Shown here piece after piece: positions 1 through 6,750 of a stretch of DNA of 14,857 nt (its first letter is position 1; every line of letters starts with the position of its first letter). Location: NCBI GenBank assembly GCA_026988445.1, contig JALSLF010000313.1:1-14857 (forward strand). Reading direction: 5' to 3'. This stretch comes from Bacteroidales bacterium. GTDB taxonomy: Bacteria; Bacteroidota; Bacteroidia; Bacteroidales; NBLH01. The position numbers were made by a program, and so were the translations under genes. A model generated the notes under the pieces. It worked only from the letters and a program-made list of their open reading frames with translations. It was not told the DNA's origin and searched no databases.

Positions 1-499
1 GGGAGCTTTTCGTTTTTACAGAATTATAGACTGGCAAGTAAATGCAACATTCAGCAAAAATAAAATTAAAAACTTTACAGAGTATGTTGATGATTGGGAT
101 AATTGGGGTCAGCAAATTGCTACAAATCTCGGGGAAACCGATATTTCGTTCTCACCCAATATTATTATGGGAAGTAATTTAAGCGTTAGAGCATTTAAAG
201 GTTTTAGTATTGCGCTGCAAACAAAATATGTAAGCAAGCAGTATATAGACAATACTTCAAGCCAAGACCGTATGCTTGATGCTTATACTGTAAATAATCT
301 TAGTTTCAATTACAGCATAAAAACAAAATCAATCAAAAGCATTGATATTAAGTTTTTGATTAACAATGTATTTAATGAAGAGTATGAGAGTAATGCTTGG
401 GTATATCGCTATAATTACGGAGGCGAATATTACAATCTGGACGGATACTTCCCGCAAGCAGGAATAAATTTTATGGGAGGAATTGTATTACACTTTTAA
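1..499 (+). CDS. TonB-dependent outer-membrane receptor, C-terminal part (5' end outside window)
   Basis: The reading frame is open from base 2 to the TAA at 497-499, giving the last 165 residues of a longer protein; an ATG at 167 is internal, not the start. The visible part is alternating aromatic/polar beta-strand sequence of an outer-membrane barrel. It includes a segment typical of TonB-dependent receptors (LGETDISFSPN, then VSKQYIDNTS), the strand motif INNVFNEEYES near the end, a PQAGINF segment, and a terminal Phe, the usual last residue of BAM-assembled barrels. Such receptors import siderophores, cobalamin or other large ligands using TonB energy. The plug domain and TonB box lie outside the window, so the substrate cannot be told. 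It converges on the HMG-CoA reductase gene across a repeat-filled gap. The family is confident, the ligand unknown. Confidence 0.88.
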   Translation, partial: GAFRFYRIIDWQVNATFSKNKIKNFTEYVDDWDNWGQQIATNLGETDISFSPNIIMGSNLSVRAFKGFSIALQTKYVSKQYIDNTSSQDRMLDAYTVNNLSFNYSIKTKSIKSIDIKFLINNVFNEEYESNAWVYRYNYGGEYYNLDGYFPQAGINFMGGIVLHF

Positions 500-503
500 T
501 AAA

Positions 504-609
504 TTAGTATATTGGTGTATTGGTATATTAGTGTATTGGTTGATTGATTACAAGAAATCTAATACACCGACTATCAATCACTAATACACCAATTACTAAT
601 ATACTAATA
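504..609. repeat. Octameric inverted-repeat element between convergent genes (copy 1)
   Basis: The left arm is a run of 8-base units at 504-551: TTAGTATA, TTGGTGTA, TTGGTATA, TTAGTGTA, TTGGTTGA, TTGATTAC. The right arm (about 559-609) has the complementary units CTAATACA, CTAATACA, CTAATATA and CTAATATT with looser spacing. ATTGGTGTATT at 511-521 is the perfect complement of AATACACCAAT at 583-593, so the transcript from either strand can fold into a long hairpin. It fills the whole gap between the receptor stop and the reductase stop. A bidirectional terminator or a REP-like dispersed element are both possible; the repeats are seen directly, the function is inferred. Confidence 0.8.
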
Positions 610-2160
610 TTATCTGTTCCTGCCGTATTCTTCATGACTTGAAACCCAATCGGAAGCTGAAATTGCAGAGCCTAAAGATAATTCACCGGCAAGCACTACA
701 CCGGCAATAATCTCGGCTAATTTATTCACTTTTCCTTTACCCAAACAGCCCATTATCTCCAAAGCCTCTTTTTGGGTAGCAAGGTGAGTTCCGCCACCAT
801 AAGAGGCAACAATTAATGAAGGAATGGTAATGGAAATATACAAATCACCTTCATCCGTAAGTTCGGTATATAAAACACCTGCTGAAGATTCGGAAACATT
901 TGCAACATCTTGCCCTGTAGCAATAAAAATGGCAGTTATGGCATTTGCCGAATGAGCTCCGTTATTATTAGCACCCGATAAAATAGTACCTACATTAGAA
1001 ACCAAGCCATGATAAGCCAAACTTTTAGGGTCCACACGCATTTGTTGCAACAAAATATCTTTTTTAATAATCGCTTCGGCAACTACACGTTTTCCGCGTG
1101 TACGCATTACATTAATTTGCGAAGCTTTTTTATCGGTCGCCAAATTGGATTCTAAATAAAAATGCTTGACTTCAAAGTTTTTGTATTTTTCCAATATCCA
1201 ACTGCAAGCAACAAAAGTAGCTCTACCGACCATATTTTGACCTGCAGCATCTCCGGTATGATAGTTAAAACGCAAATAAGCAAACTTTGCAGCCAGAATC
1301 ACATCAATATACTGTAATTTAGCCACACTGGAAGTGGCTTCTGCCTGCTCGGCAATTTCGGTTTCATTCTCTCTTACCCAATTCGTAAAATCGCGTGCTG
1401 CACGGGCATCTTCAAAAACAAAAACCGGCGCTCTTTGCATTGAGTCTCCTATTACGGTACATTTTACCCCACCACAAGCGTTGAGTAGTTTAATTCCTCT
1501 ATTATACGAAGCAACTAATGTACCTTCGGTGGTTGCCATTGGGATAAGAAATTCTCCATTGGCATGTTCGCCGTTTACTTTCAAAGGTCCGGCAATACCC
1601 ATAGGGATTTGCGCTACACCGATAAAATTTTCACAATTTCCATCGGTTGTGTGTGGGTCAAAAGAGTATTTCCGAATATGTGGTAAACTTGCGCCTGTAT
1701 ATTTTGTAATAAAAGCATGACGATCTTCAATAGCTTTTTCCGAATAATTATCATCCTTATCACGTGGAATTTTAAATTTATATTCTTTAACATCTGAAAT
1801 TGCATCTTCTACATGAAACTCTAATTTACCAAAAGGTTGTGTTTGAAAAATAAATTTTAACTCATGTTTCCCAACCTCTAATTTTGGGATTTTTGCTAAT
1901 AAAGTGATTGATTTCTTTAAAGGAAAATCTAATGGATTATTGGGAGATACTTCTGTTGCCGAAAGCAATAAATTATTTCCCAAATCAATAAAAATATCTT
2001 TGGTTTCTACTTTAACATTATTTATTTTTATACATTCAATTCCGGTAAGTTTTCCGTCTTTTAAGCGGTTTTTTACCGAAAAACGAACACCTTCGGATGT
2101 GTTTTCTAAGCTATTTCGTGTATAAAGTTGTTTAAGTAGTAATTTTGGAATTAATTTCAT
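610..2160 (-). CDS. Hydroxymethylglutaryl-CoA reductase, class I type, with N-terminal extension
   Basis: Reduces HMG-CoA to mevalonate with two NAD(P)H, the committing step of the mevalonate route to isoprenoids. The catalytic domain covers about residues 130-516. It carries class I motifs: ENFIG...IPMGIAGPL (177-192), PMATTEG (207-213, catalytic Glu212), TGDAAGQNM (302-310, cofactor binding), DKKA (343-346, catalytic Lys), GQD (416-418, catalytic Asp) and a C-terminal SSH (His509). Class II enzymes would instead have EEPS in the substrate motif. Residues 1-125 form an extra, probably beta-rich domain with no transmembrane helix, so the enzyme should be cytosolic, unlike eukaryotic class I enzymes anchored in the ER. 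The start is an ATG followed by MKLIPKLLLKQLY. No other mevalonate gene is next to it. It is divergent from a secreted repeat protein. Enzyme identity is very confident; the role of the N-terminal domain is unknown. Confidence 0.95.
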   Translation of the reverse strand: MKLIPKLLLKQLYTRNSLENTSEGVRFSVKNRLKDGKLTGIECIKINNVKVETKDIFIDLGNNLLLSATEVSPNNPLDFPLKKSITLLAKIPKLEVGKHELKFIFQTQPFGKLEFHVEDAISDVKEYKFKIPRDKDDNYSEKAIEDRHAFITKYTGASLPHIRKYSFDPHTTDGNCENFIGVAQIPMGIAGPLKVNGEHANGEFLIPMATTEGTLVASYNRGIKLLNACGGVKCTVIGDSMQRAPVFVFEDARAARDFTNWVRENETEIAEQAEATSSVAKLQYIDVILAAKFAYLRFNYHTGDAAGQNMVGRATFVACSWILEKYKNFEVKHFYLESNLATDKKASQINVMRTRGKRVVAEAIIKKDILLQQMRVDPKSLAYHGLVSNVGTILSGANNNGAHSANAITAIFIATGQDVANVSESSAGVLYTELTDEGDLYISITIPSLIVASYGGGTHLATQKEALEIMGCLGKGKVNKLAEIIAGVVLAGELSLGSAISASDWVSSHEEYGRNR

Positions 2161-2191
2161 GAGTTTATTTTTTTAATTATTTAGTGTAAGT

Positions 2192-2208
2192 ATCGAAACT
2201 GTTTCAAT
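2192..2208. promoter_or_regulatory. Operator-like palindrome between divergent genes
   Basis: ATCGAAACtGTTTCAAT is a 17-base palindrome with one mismatched pair around a central T. It lies 31 bases upstream of the HMG-CoA reductase ATG and 116 bases upstream of the repeat-protein ATG, and it abuts a -7 box match on the plus strand (2208-2215). Its position and symmetry suit binding by a dimeric repressor, but no regulator gene is nearby. Confidence 0.3.
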
Positions 2209-2215
2209 AATTTTG
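2208..2215 (+). promoter_or_regulatory. Possible Bacteroidota -7 box for the repeat-protein gene
   Basis: TAATTTTG matches the Bacteroidota -7 consensus TAnnTTTG. No clear -33 TTG is found at the usual distance, and the leader would be about 100 bases, so this is only a candidate. Confidence 0.25.
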
Positions 2216-2324
2216 AGCATCGAATGTCTTTAATGTGTTGTAAAACATAAATATTATCCAGCAGGGTCAAAACCACTAATGTACTGAACAACAAATATTT
2301 ACATATTTAAAAAAGTTAATTATT

Positions 2325-2984
2325 ATGACAAAGGACCTTAAATATACAATTTTTTTATCAAATTTAATAAAATTTTACCTAAAGAAATTATTATCTCTTA
2401 TTATAGCAATCAATGTTCTATTTATATTTTCAAGCCAAATTACAGCTCAAACTTATGTATATCTAGCAAAAGATTCTGTTCTATGGACATCAAACGGAAA
2501 AATTGAATTTACGGCTAATTCATTTGTAGCATTAAATAAAGAAGAGCTGGTTGTCCATGGTTTTATTAACCAACAAAAATATTTATGGACAAAACAGCGC
2601 TTAATTAAGTTTAAAACCGGTTCAGAAATTCAGTTTGATAATCAGGGTAATGTTGTAAAGGGTGTTTTAGCTGAAAACATGAATCTTCGCTCAGTTGCCG
2701 GATTTGTAAATTTTATGGCAGGTAAACCGGTGGAATTTAATAATGAAGGTAAAGTTTTCTCAGGTTTTTTATTAAGAAATACATTTCTTAAAAGCGGCTC
2801 AAACTTGATTTTATATAAAGAAGGTTCATATATTTTATTTGACGAAAAAGGAAATGTTATCCAAGGCATTTTAGCACAAAAACATCATCTTGAATGCAAC
2901 GATGGTAAAAGCCGGAACATTAAAAGCGGCACCTTTATTCATTTTAATAAAGATTATAAAGTAATATATGACAAAAAGAAATAA
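2325..2984 (+). CDS. Secreted protein of five 34-residue repeats, function unknown
   Basis: A 219-residue protein I do not recognise. Residues 1-42 look like a Sec signal peptide: Lys-rich start, hydrophobic stretch LLSLIIAINVLFIFSS, cleavage after TAQ. The mature part is almost wholly repeats starting at residues 62, 96, 130, 164 and 199, an almost exact period of 34. The consensus is aromatic-x-x-G-S-x-I-x-F-[DN]-x-x-G-x-V-x-x-G-x-L, then about five residues and a Leu. Repeats two to four are clear, the first is degenerate, and the last is cut off at the C-terminus. Alternating hydrophobic residues and regular Gly-Asn turns suggest a beta-solenoid or MORN-like structure. It probably acts in the periplasm or at the cell surface; there is no lipobox cysteine and no sorting domain. 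It is divergent from HMG-CoA reductase and convergent with murB. The ATG at 2325 is the only start that keeps the signal peptide. Confidence 0.8.
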   Translation: MTKDLKYTIFLSNLIKFYLKKLLSLIIAINVLFIFSSQITAQTYVYLAKDSVLWTSNGKIEFTANSFVALNKEELVVHGFINQQKYLWTKQRLIKFKTGSEIQFDNQGNVVKGVLAENMNLRSVAGFVNFMAGKPVEFNNEGKVFSGFLLRNTFLKSGSNLILYKEGSYILFDEKGNVIQGILAQKHHLECNDGKSRNIKSGTFIHFNKDYKVIYDKKK

Positions 2985-3032
2985 TATTATGAATATCAAC
3001 AGATTAACCATCAAATAAATATTCAAACACAA

Positions 3033-4046
3033 TTACAAAACATTTACTTCAAATTCTAATTTAATACCAAAGGTATTAAAAACCGTTTTACGTACATGTT
3101 CAGCTAAGTTTAAAATATCTTTACCGCTTGCACCGCCATAATTAATTAGAACCAGAGCTTGATTTTTATGCACACCTACCTTATCTTTTCGATAGCCTTT
3201 CAGTCCACAGTAGTCAATTAACCAGCCTGCAGCAAGTTTATACATGCTATTATCAGCGGGATAATAAACTAAGGAGGGAAATTCGGTTATTAATTGTTTA
3301 AATGTTTCATCACTAATTACTGGATTTTTAAAAAAACTTCCTGCATTGGGTAATTCTTCAGGTTCAGGCAGTTTAGAACGTCTTATATTTATAACGGTAT
3401 CACGTACCGTTTGTAAATTTATTTGCCCGATTTTTTGCAATTCGTTTTTCAGATTTCCATAGTTCAGTTTAAAATTATGTTTCTTTGATAATTTAAAATA
3501 AACATGAGCTATAATATACTTTCCCCTTAATTTATTTTTAAAAATACTGTTTCTGTATGCAAAGGCACATTCTTGATTTGTAAAAGATGTGAGCTCCAAT
3601 TGTTCAATACTTAAAGCATCCACTTTATACAAAACATCTTTAAGCTCAACGCCGTAGGCACCAATATTTTGAACCGGAGCCGCCCCTACTCTACCGGGAA
3701 TGAAAGATAGATTTTCAATACCACTGTATCCTTTTCGCACCGACCATTCTACAAAATTATCCCAAACTTCGCCTGCTGCGACCTTAACAATTACATGTTC
3801 TTGATTTTCTTCGATTAATTCAATCCCTTTTATTTCAGGATGTATTACTAATGCTTCAATATCTTTTGTGAAAAGCAAATTACTGCCTGAACCAATAATT
3901 AATTTAGGAACTTTTAAAAATTCTTTTTCTTGCAATAAAAATATAAGCTCGTCAATTGATTGCGGAGCTGCAAAATATTTAGCGATAGCTTCAATATTAA
4001 AAGTATTAAACTCTTTTAAAGAAAAATTATTAAAAACTTGGGACAT
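3033..4046 (-). CDS. murB: UDP-N-acetylenolpyruvoylglucosamine reductase
   Basis: FAD enzyme of the cytoplasm that uses NADPH to reduce UDP-GlcNAc-enolpyruvate to UDP-MurNAc, the second committed step of peptidoglycan synthesis. The 337-residue length is normal for the E. coli-like type I form. Motifs in order: the FAD-binding GSGSNLL (52-58), IPGRVGAAPVQNIGAYG (116-132), YRNSIFK (164-170, catalytic Arg165), NAGSFFKNP (234-242, catalytic Ser237, the proton donor), KLAAGWLID (270-278), and a C-terminal LEFEV carrying catalytic Glu333. The ATG at 4046 gives the usual short N-terminus before the NTF motif. The start is 77 bases from the divergent glycosyltransferase start, with a -7 box match in between. 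No other cell-wall gene is adjacent, so murB stands outside a dcw cluster here. Confidence 0.97.
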   Translation of the reverse strand: MSQVFNNFSLKEFNTFNIEAIAKYFAAPQSIDELIFLLQEKEFLKVPKLIIGSGSNLLFTKDIEALVIHPEIKGIELIEENQEHVIVKVAAGEVWDNFVEWSVRKGYSGIENLSFIPGRVGAAPVQNIGAYGVELKDVLYKVDALSIEQLELTSFTNQECAFAYRNSIFKNKLRGKYIIAHVYFKLSKKHNFKLNYGNLKNELQKIGQINLQTVRDTVINIRRSKLPEPEELPNAGSFFKNPVISDETFKQLITEFPSLVYYPADNSMYKLAAGWLIDYCGLKGYRKDKVGVHKNQALVLINYGGASGKDILNLAEHVRKTVFNTFGIKLEFEVNVL

Positions 4047-4065
4047 ACATTTTCGGTTTATTTTG

Positions 4066-4073
4066 CAAAAATA
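4066..4073 (-). promoter_or_regulatory. Candidate -7 box of murB
   Basis: On the minus strand this reads TATTTTTG, an exact fit to TAnnTTTG, ending 19 bases before the murB ATG. A -33 TTG at normal spacing is not evident. The divergent gene has a box at a matching distance on the other strand, which supports both. Confidence 0.4.
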
Positions 4074-4095
4074 TCAAATTTAACAATGTTTCCTT

Positions 4096-4103
4096 TAATT
4101 TTG
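4096..4103 (+). promoter_or_regulatory. Candidate -7 box of the glycosyltransferase gene
   Basis: TAATTTTG fits TAnnTTTG exactly and ends 20 bases before the ATG at 4124. The -33 element is not clear. Confidence 0.4.
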
Positions 4104-4123
4104 CAGAAAATGATTATAGATAG

Positions 4124-5287
4124 ATGAGCAAAACACTTAACGAAAAAACAATTATTTTATCGGTTACGAATGATTTAGTTTCCGATAGGCGGGTGGATAA
4201 AGTTATTAAAAGTTTACAAACCTTAGGATTTCAAATTATTCTAATTGGCAGAAAGCTCAAAAATTCAAAAACAATTAATAGAAGAATGTACAAAACCATA
4301 CGGATACGTTTGCTTTTTAATAAAGGTGCATTGTTTTATGGAGAATACAATATCCGTTTATTTTTTTTATTAATTTTTAAACGTGTAAATATTTTACTTG
4401 CTAACGATTTAGATACTTTACTTGCCAATTATTTAGCTTATATCTTTAAAAAATATATTTTCAGGCAAAAAGTTTTTCTAATTTACGATAGTCATGAATA
4501 TTTTACCGAAGTACCGGAATTAAACGGTAGAACATTTGCGAAAAATGCATGGCTTTTTATTGAAAAAATTATTTTACCAAAAATAAAATACGCTTATACG
4601 GTTTGTCAATCAATAGCCGATGAATACCAAAATAAATACGGTATCGAAATGCAGGTAATCCGAAATTTCCCCTTATGCATAGATAAAAATTTTGAAAATA
4701 TTGCCCGGCAAAAAGCAAGAGCCTTAAAGCAAAGATTTAATAGTCGTAAAATAATACTTTATCAAGGAGCTTTGAATATAGGTCGCGGATTAGAAGAGGC
4801 TATTTTAGCAATGCAATATATTAATAATTCAATTTTGCTGATTATTGGTGAAGGAGATATTGAAAACCGGCTTAAAAATATGGTAAATGAAAACAAATTA
4901 AACAATAAAGTATATTTTACCGGGAAAATCCCTATTGAAGAACTAAATGCATTTACAAAAATTGGCGATATTGGACTTGTTTTACAAAAAGATTTAAGTT
5001 TAAGTTATCGATATGTTCTTCCAAATCGCCTTTTTGACTTTATGCAAGCCGAAATACCGGTTTTAGCATCGCGTTTACCCGAAATAGAACATGTAGTGAA
5101 TAAAGCAAAATCAGGAATACTAATTGAACAACTTAGCCCTCTTTCTATTGCTGAAAAGATTAACTACTTACTGGATAAGCCACATATACTCAATGATTTT
5201 AAAGAAAACATACGTAAAGTAAAGAACAAATATTGTTGGGAAAAAGAAGAAATCAAACTTAAAAACATTTTAATCTCCTTGGAATAA
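4124..5287 (+). CDS. GT4-type (GT-B fold) glycosyltransferase
   Basis: A 387-residue cytosolic or membrane-associated retaining glycosyltransferase of the group 1 (GT4-like) family. The N-terminal Rossmann half starts with TIILSVTNDLVSDRRVDK and contains LLANDLDTLLANY (91-103) and YDSHEYFTEVPEL (121-133). The C-terminal half has the usual donor-site pattern: YQGALNIGRGLEEAI (213-227), IGEGD (241-245), YFTGKIP (264-270) and LPNRLFDFMQAEIPVLAS (299-316), where the family normally has the nucleotide-sugar-binding EX7E-like region. The second acidic residue is not obvious, which is common in divergent members. There are no transmembrane helices. Likely roles are lipopolysaccharide, capsule or O-glycan synthesis; the donor and acceptor sugars cannot be read from sequence. 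No other sugar-polymer genes flank it, so it is not part of a visible polysaccharide cluster. Confidence 0.88.
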   Translation: MSKTLNEKTIILSVTNDLVSDRRVDKVIKSLQTLGFQIILIGRKLKNSKTINRRMYKTIRIRLLFNKGALFYGEYNIRLFFLLIFKRVNILLANDLDTLLANYLAYIFKKYIFRQKVFLIYDSHEYFTEVPELNGRTFAKNAWLFIEKIILPKIKYAYTVCQSIADEYQNKYGIEMQVIRNFPLCIDKNFENIARQKARALKQRFNSRKIILYQGALNIGRGLEEAILAMQYINNSILLIIGEGDIENRLKNMVNENKLNNKVYFTGKIPIEELNAFTKIGDIGLVLQKDLSLSYRYVLPNRLFDFMQAEIPVLASRLPEIEHVVNKAKSGILIEQLSPLSIAEKINYLLDKPHILNDFKENIRKVKNKYCWEKEEIKLKNILISLE

Positions 5288-5296
5288 GATGTGCTG

Positions 5297-5394
5297 TAAT
5301 TGGTTTATCGGTATATTGGTGTATTAATTCATATTTATCGAATATACCAATTTACCAATATACTAATACACCAATTTACCAATTATCAAATAAT
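5297..5394. repeat. Octameric inverted-repeat element between convergent genes (copy 2)
   Basis: The left arm (5297-5328) has units TAATTGGT, TTATCGGT, ATATTGGT, GTATTAAT. The right arm (5347-5394) has CCAATTTA, CCAATATA, CTAATACA, CCAATTTA, CCAATTAT, CAAATAAT in exact 8-base register. ATTGGTGTATTA (5315-5326) is perfectly complementary to TAATACACCAAT (5364-5375). It shares GTATATTGGTGTATT with copy 1 (5311-5325 and 507-521) and ACTAATACACCAATT with its right arm (5362-5376 and 580-594). It spans the gap between the glycosyltransferase stop and the SurA-like stop, and its end just touches the latter stop codon. Confidence 0.8.
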
Positions 5395-6740
5395 TACTTC
5401 ACCCAGCCCGGAAAATTAAATTTACAGGTTTTAAATTCAGGACTAACTTTAATATAAGTCTGCTTTTGCTTTTTCGCTACCCATTCTTTAATCACTTTTT
5501 GTTTTTTATCGGCGAGAGCCATATCCTGAATCTGCTGATAGTCTTCTTTTAAATTAATTGTATGTGCTTTATTTTCAGCTTTTTTATAAATAATTTTAAA
5601 AACTGTTTTTCCTTTTTGATTTTGTGCCTCAAAAGGGTCGGAAATTTCGCCTACTTTAAGTTTTCGTAAAGCATAATTGGTGGCAGGATCAATTTGCTGC
5701 ACCTCAAATTTAGAAGTTCCGGTATAAGGATTTACCATTAACCCTTCATTTTTTCGTGTATCATCATCCTCCGAAAAGCGCATGGCAGCCTCACCAAAAG
5801 TTAATGAATCAAGTCTTATTAAACGTGCAATACTGTCCAATTTTTGTTTTGCTCTGTATTTTGCATTAGCCGATACTTTTGGTATCATTAAAATATGCCG
5901 GACATTTACCTGACTACCTCTTTTTTCAATTAATTGTATAATATGATATCCAAATTCAGTTTCAACAATATCTGAAATTTCACCTTCTTTAAGCGTATAT
6001 GCTGTGGCTGCAAATTCTTTTACCAAATCGCCTTTATTAATAAAGCCCAATTCACCGCCATTTTTTGCCGATGCCTTATCATCTGAATACAAAACGGCAA
6101 GTGTTGAAAAATTTTCACCTTTTAAAATTCGTTGACGCAGATTTTCCAGTTTTTTCTTAACTGCTTCTTTTTCTTCTTTACTGATTTTTGGTTCAATTAC
6201 AATTTGTGCAATTTCATAAGTAGCATTTACAATAGGCAAACTATCTGCCGGTATCGACTTAAAGAAAGCTTTTACTTCTGATGGAGTAATTTTAACATCA
6301 CCGGTAATTTCCTGTTGCTCTTTTTGCGCAAGTAGTTGTTCACGAACAATGGGTTTAAAATCTTGCTTTATTTCCAATATACTTTTTCCGAAATAATCTT
6401 CCAACTGCTGCTCTCCACCAATTTCACGAATAAAACCTTGTAAACGCTTTTCAATTTCATCATCAACCTGAGCTTCCGTTACTTCAATACTGTCTAGTTT
6501 GGCTTGAGTAATCAGTAATTTTTGAAACAAAAGCTGTTCAAAAATATTACAGCGTTCATTTCCGCCACCATAAATTCCACGAGCTTTCATTTGCATTAAT
6601 TGTTCTTCTACTTCCGATTTCAAAACTATTTCGCTTCCCACTACTGCAATAACATTATCAATAATGGAGTCGTTTTGAGCTTTAATGCTGTTTGATATAA
6701 AAACAAAAATCAGGAGTATAATAATACTAATTCGATACAT
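5394..6740 (-). CDS. SurA-like periplasmic chaperone / peptidyl-prolyl isomerase
   Basis: A 448-residue exported protein with the SurA domain order. The signal peptide ends at residues 20-22 (KAQ). An N-terminal chaperone region (about 24-160) begins IDNVIAVVGSEIVLKSEVEEQ, the part of SurA that binds unfolded outer-membrane proteins. Two parvulin domains follow (about 174-275 and 280-387), then a C-terminal helix region. Parvulin 1 has Gln179 where an active-site His is usual but keeps His266 in FGYHII; parvulin 2 keeps His282 in RHILM but has Lys382 at the second position. Neither domain therefore has the full His pair, and chaperoning may matter more than isomerase activity. Cys64 and Cys439 could pair. 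It is the last gene of a three-gene operon, 10 bases after the lipoprotein gene. It probably escorts barrel proteins such as the TonB receptors to BAM. Confidence 0.92.
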   Translation of the reverse strand: MYRISIIILLIFVFISNSIKAQNDSIIDNVIAVVGSEIVLKSEVEEQLMQMKARGIYGGGNERCNIFEQLLFQKLLITQAKLDSIEVTEAQVDDEIEKRLQGFIREIGGEQQLEDYFGKSILEIKQDFKPIVREQLLAQKEQQEITGDVKITPSEVKAFFKSIPADSLPIVNATYEIAQIVIEPKISKEEKEAVKKKLENLRQRILKGENFSTLAVLYSDDKASAKNGGELGFINKGDLVKEFAATAYTLKEGEISDIVETEFGYHIIQLIEKRGSQVNVRHILMIPKVSANAKYRAKQKLDSIARLIRLDSLTFGEAAMRFSEDDDTRKNEGLMVNPYTGTSKFEVQQIDPATNYALRKLKVGEISDPFEAQNQKGKTVFKIIYKKAENKAHTINLKEDYQQIQDMALADKKQKVIKEWVAKKQKQTYIKVSPEFKTCKFNFPGWVK

Positions 6741-6750
6741 ATTTTAATTT

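Noticed and set aside
504..609. CRISPR-like array
   Set aside because: The units are 8 bases without spacers and in inverted arms, with no cas genes nearby.
1334..1720. Open frame of 128 codons on the plus strand inside the HMG-CoA reductase gene
   Set aside because: It is antisense to a fully conserved catalytic domain, has no recognisable protein features and no independent start signal.
2985..3032. Search for an octamer element or terminator in the third convergent gap
   Set aside because: Only unstructured AT-rich sequence is present; no inverted repeat of useful length.
4110..4127. Tiny frame ATG ATT ATA GAT AGA TGA whose stop overlaps the glycosyltransferase start (ATGA)
   Set aside because: Five codons in an AT-rich leader arise easily by chance, and nothing supports translation; it would only matter if conserved in relatives.
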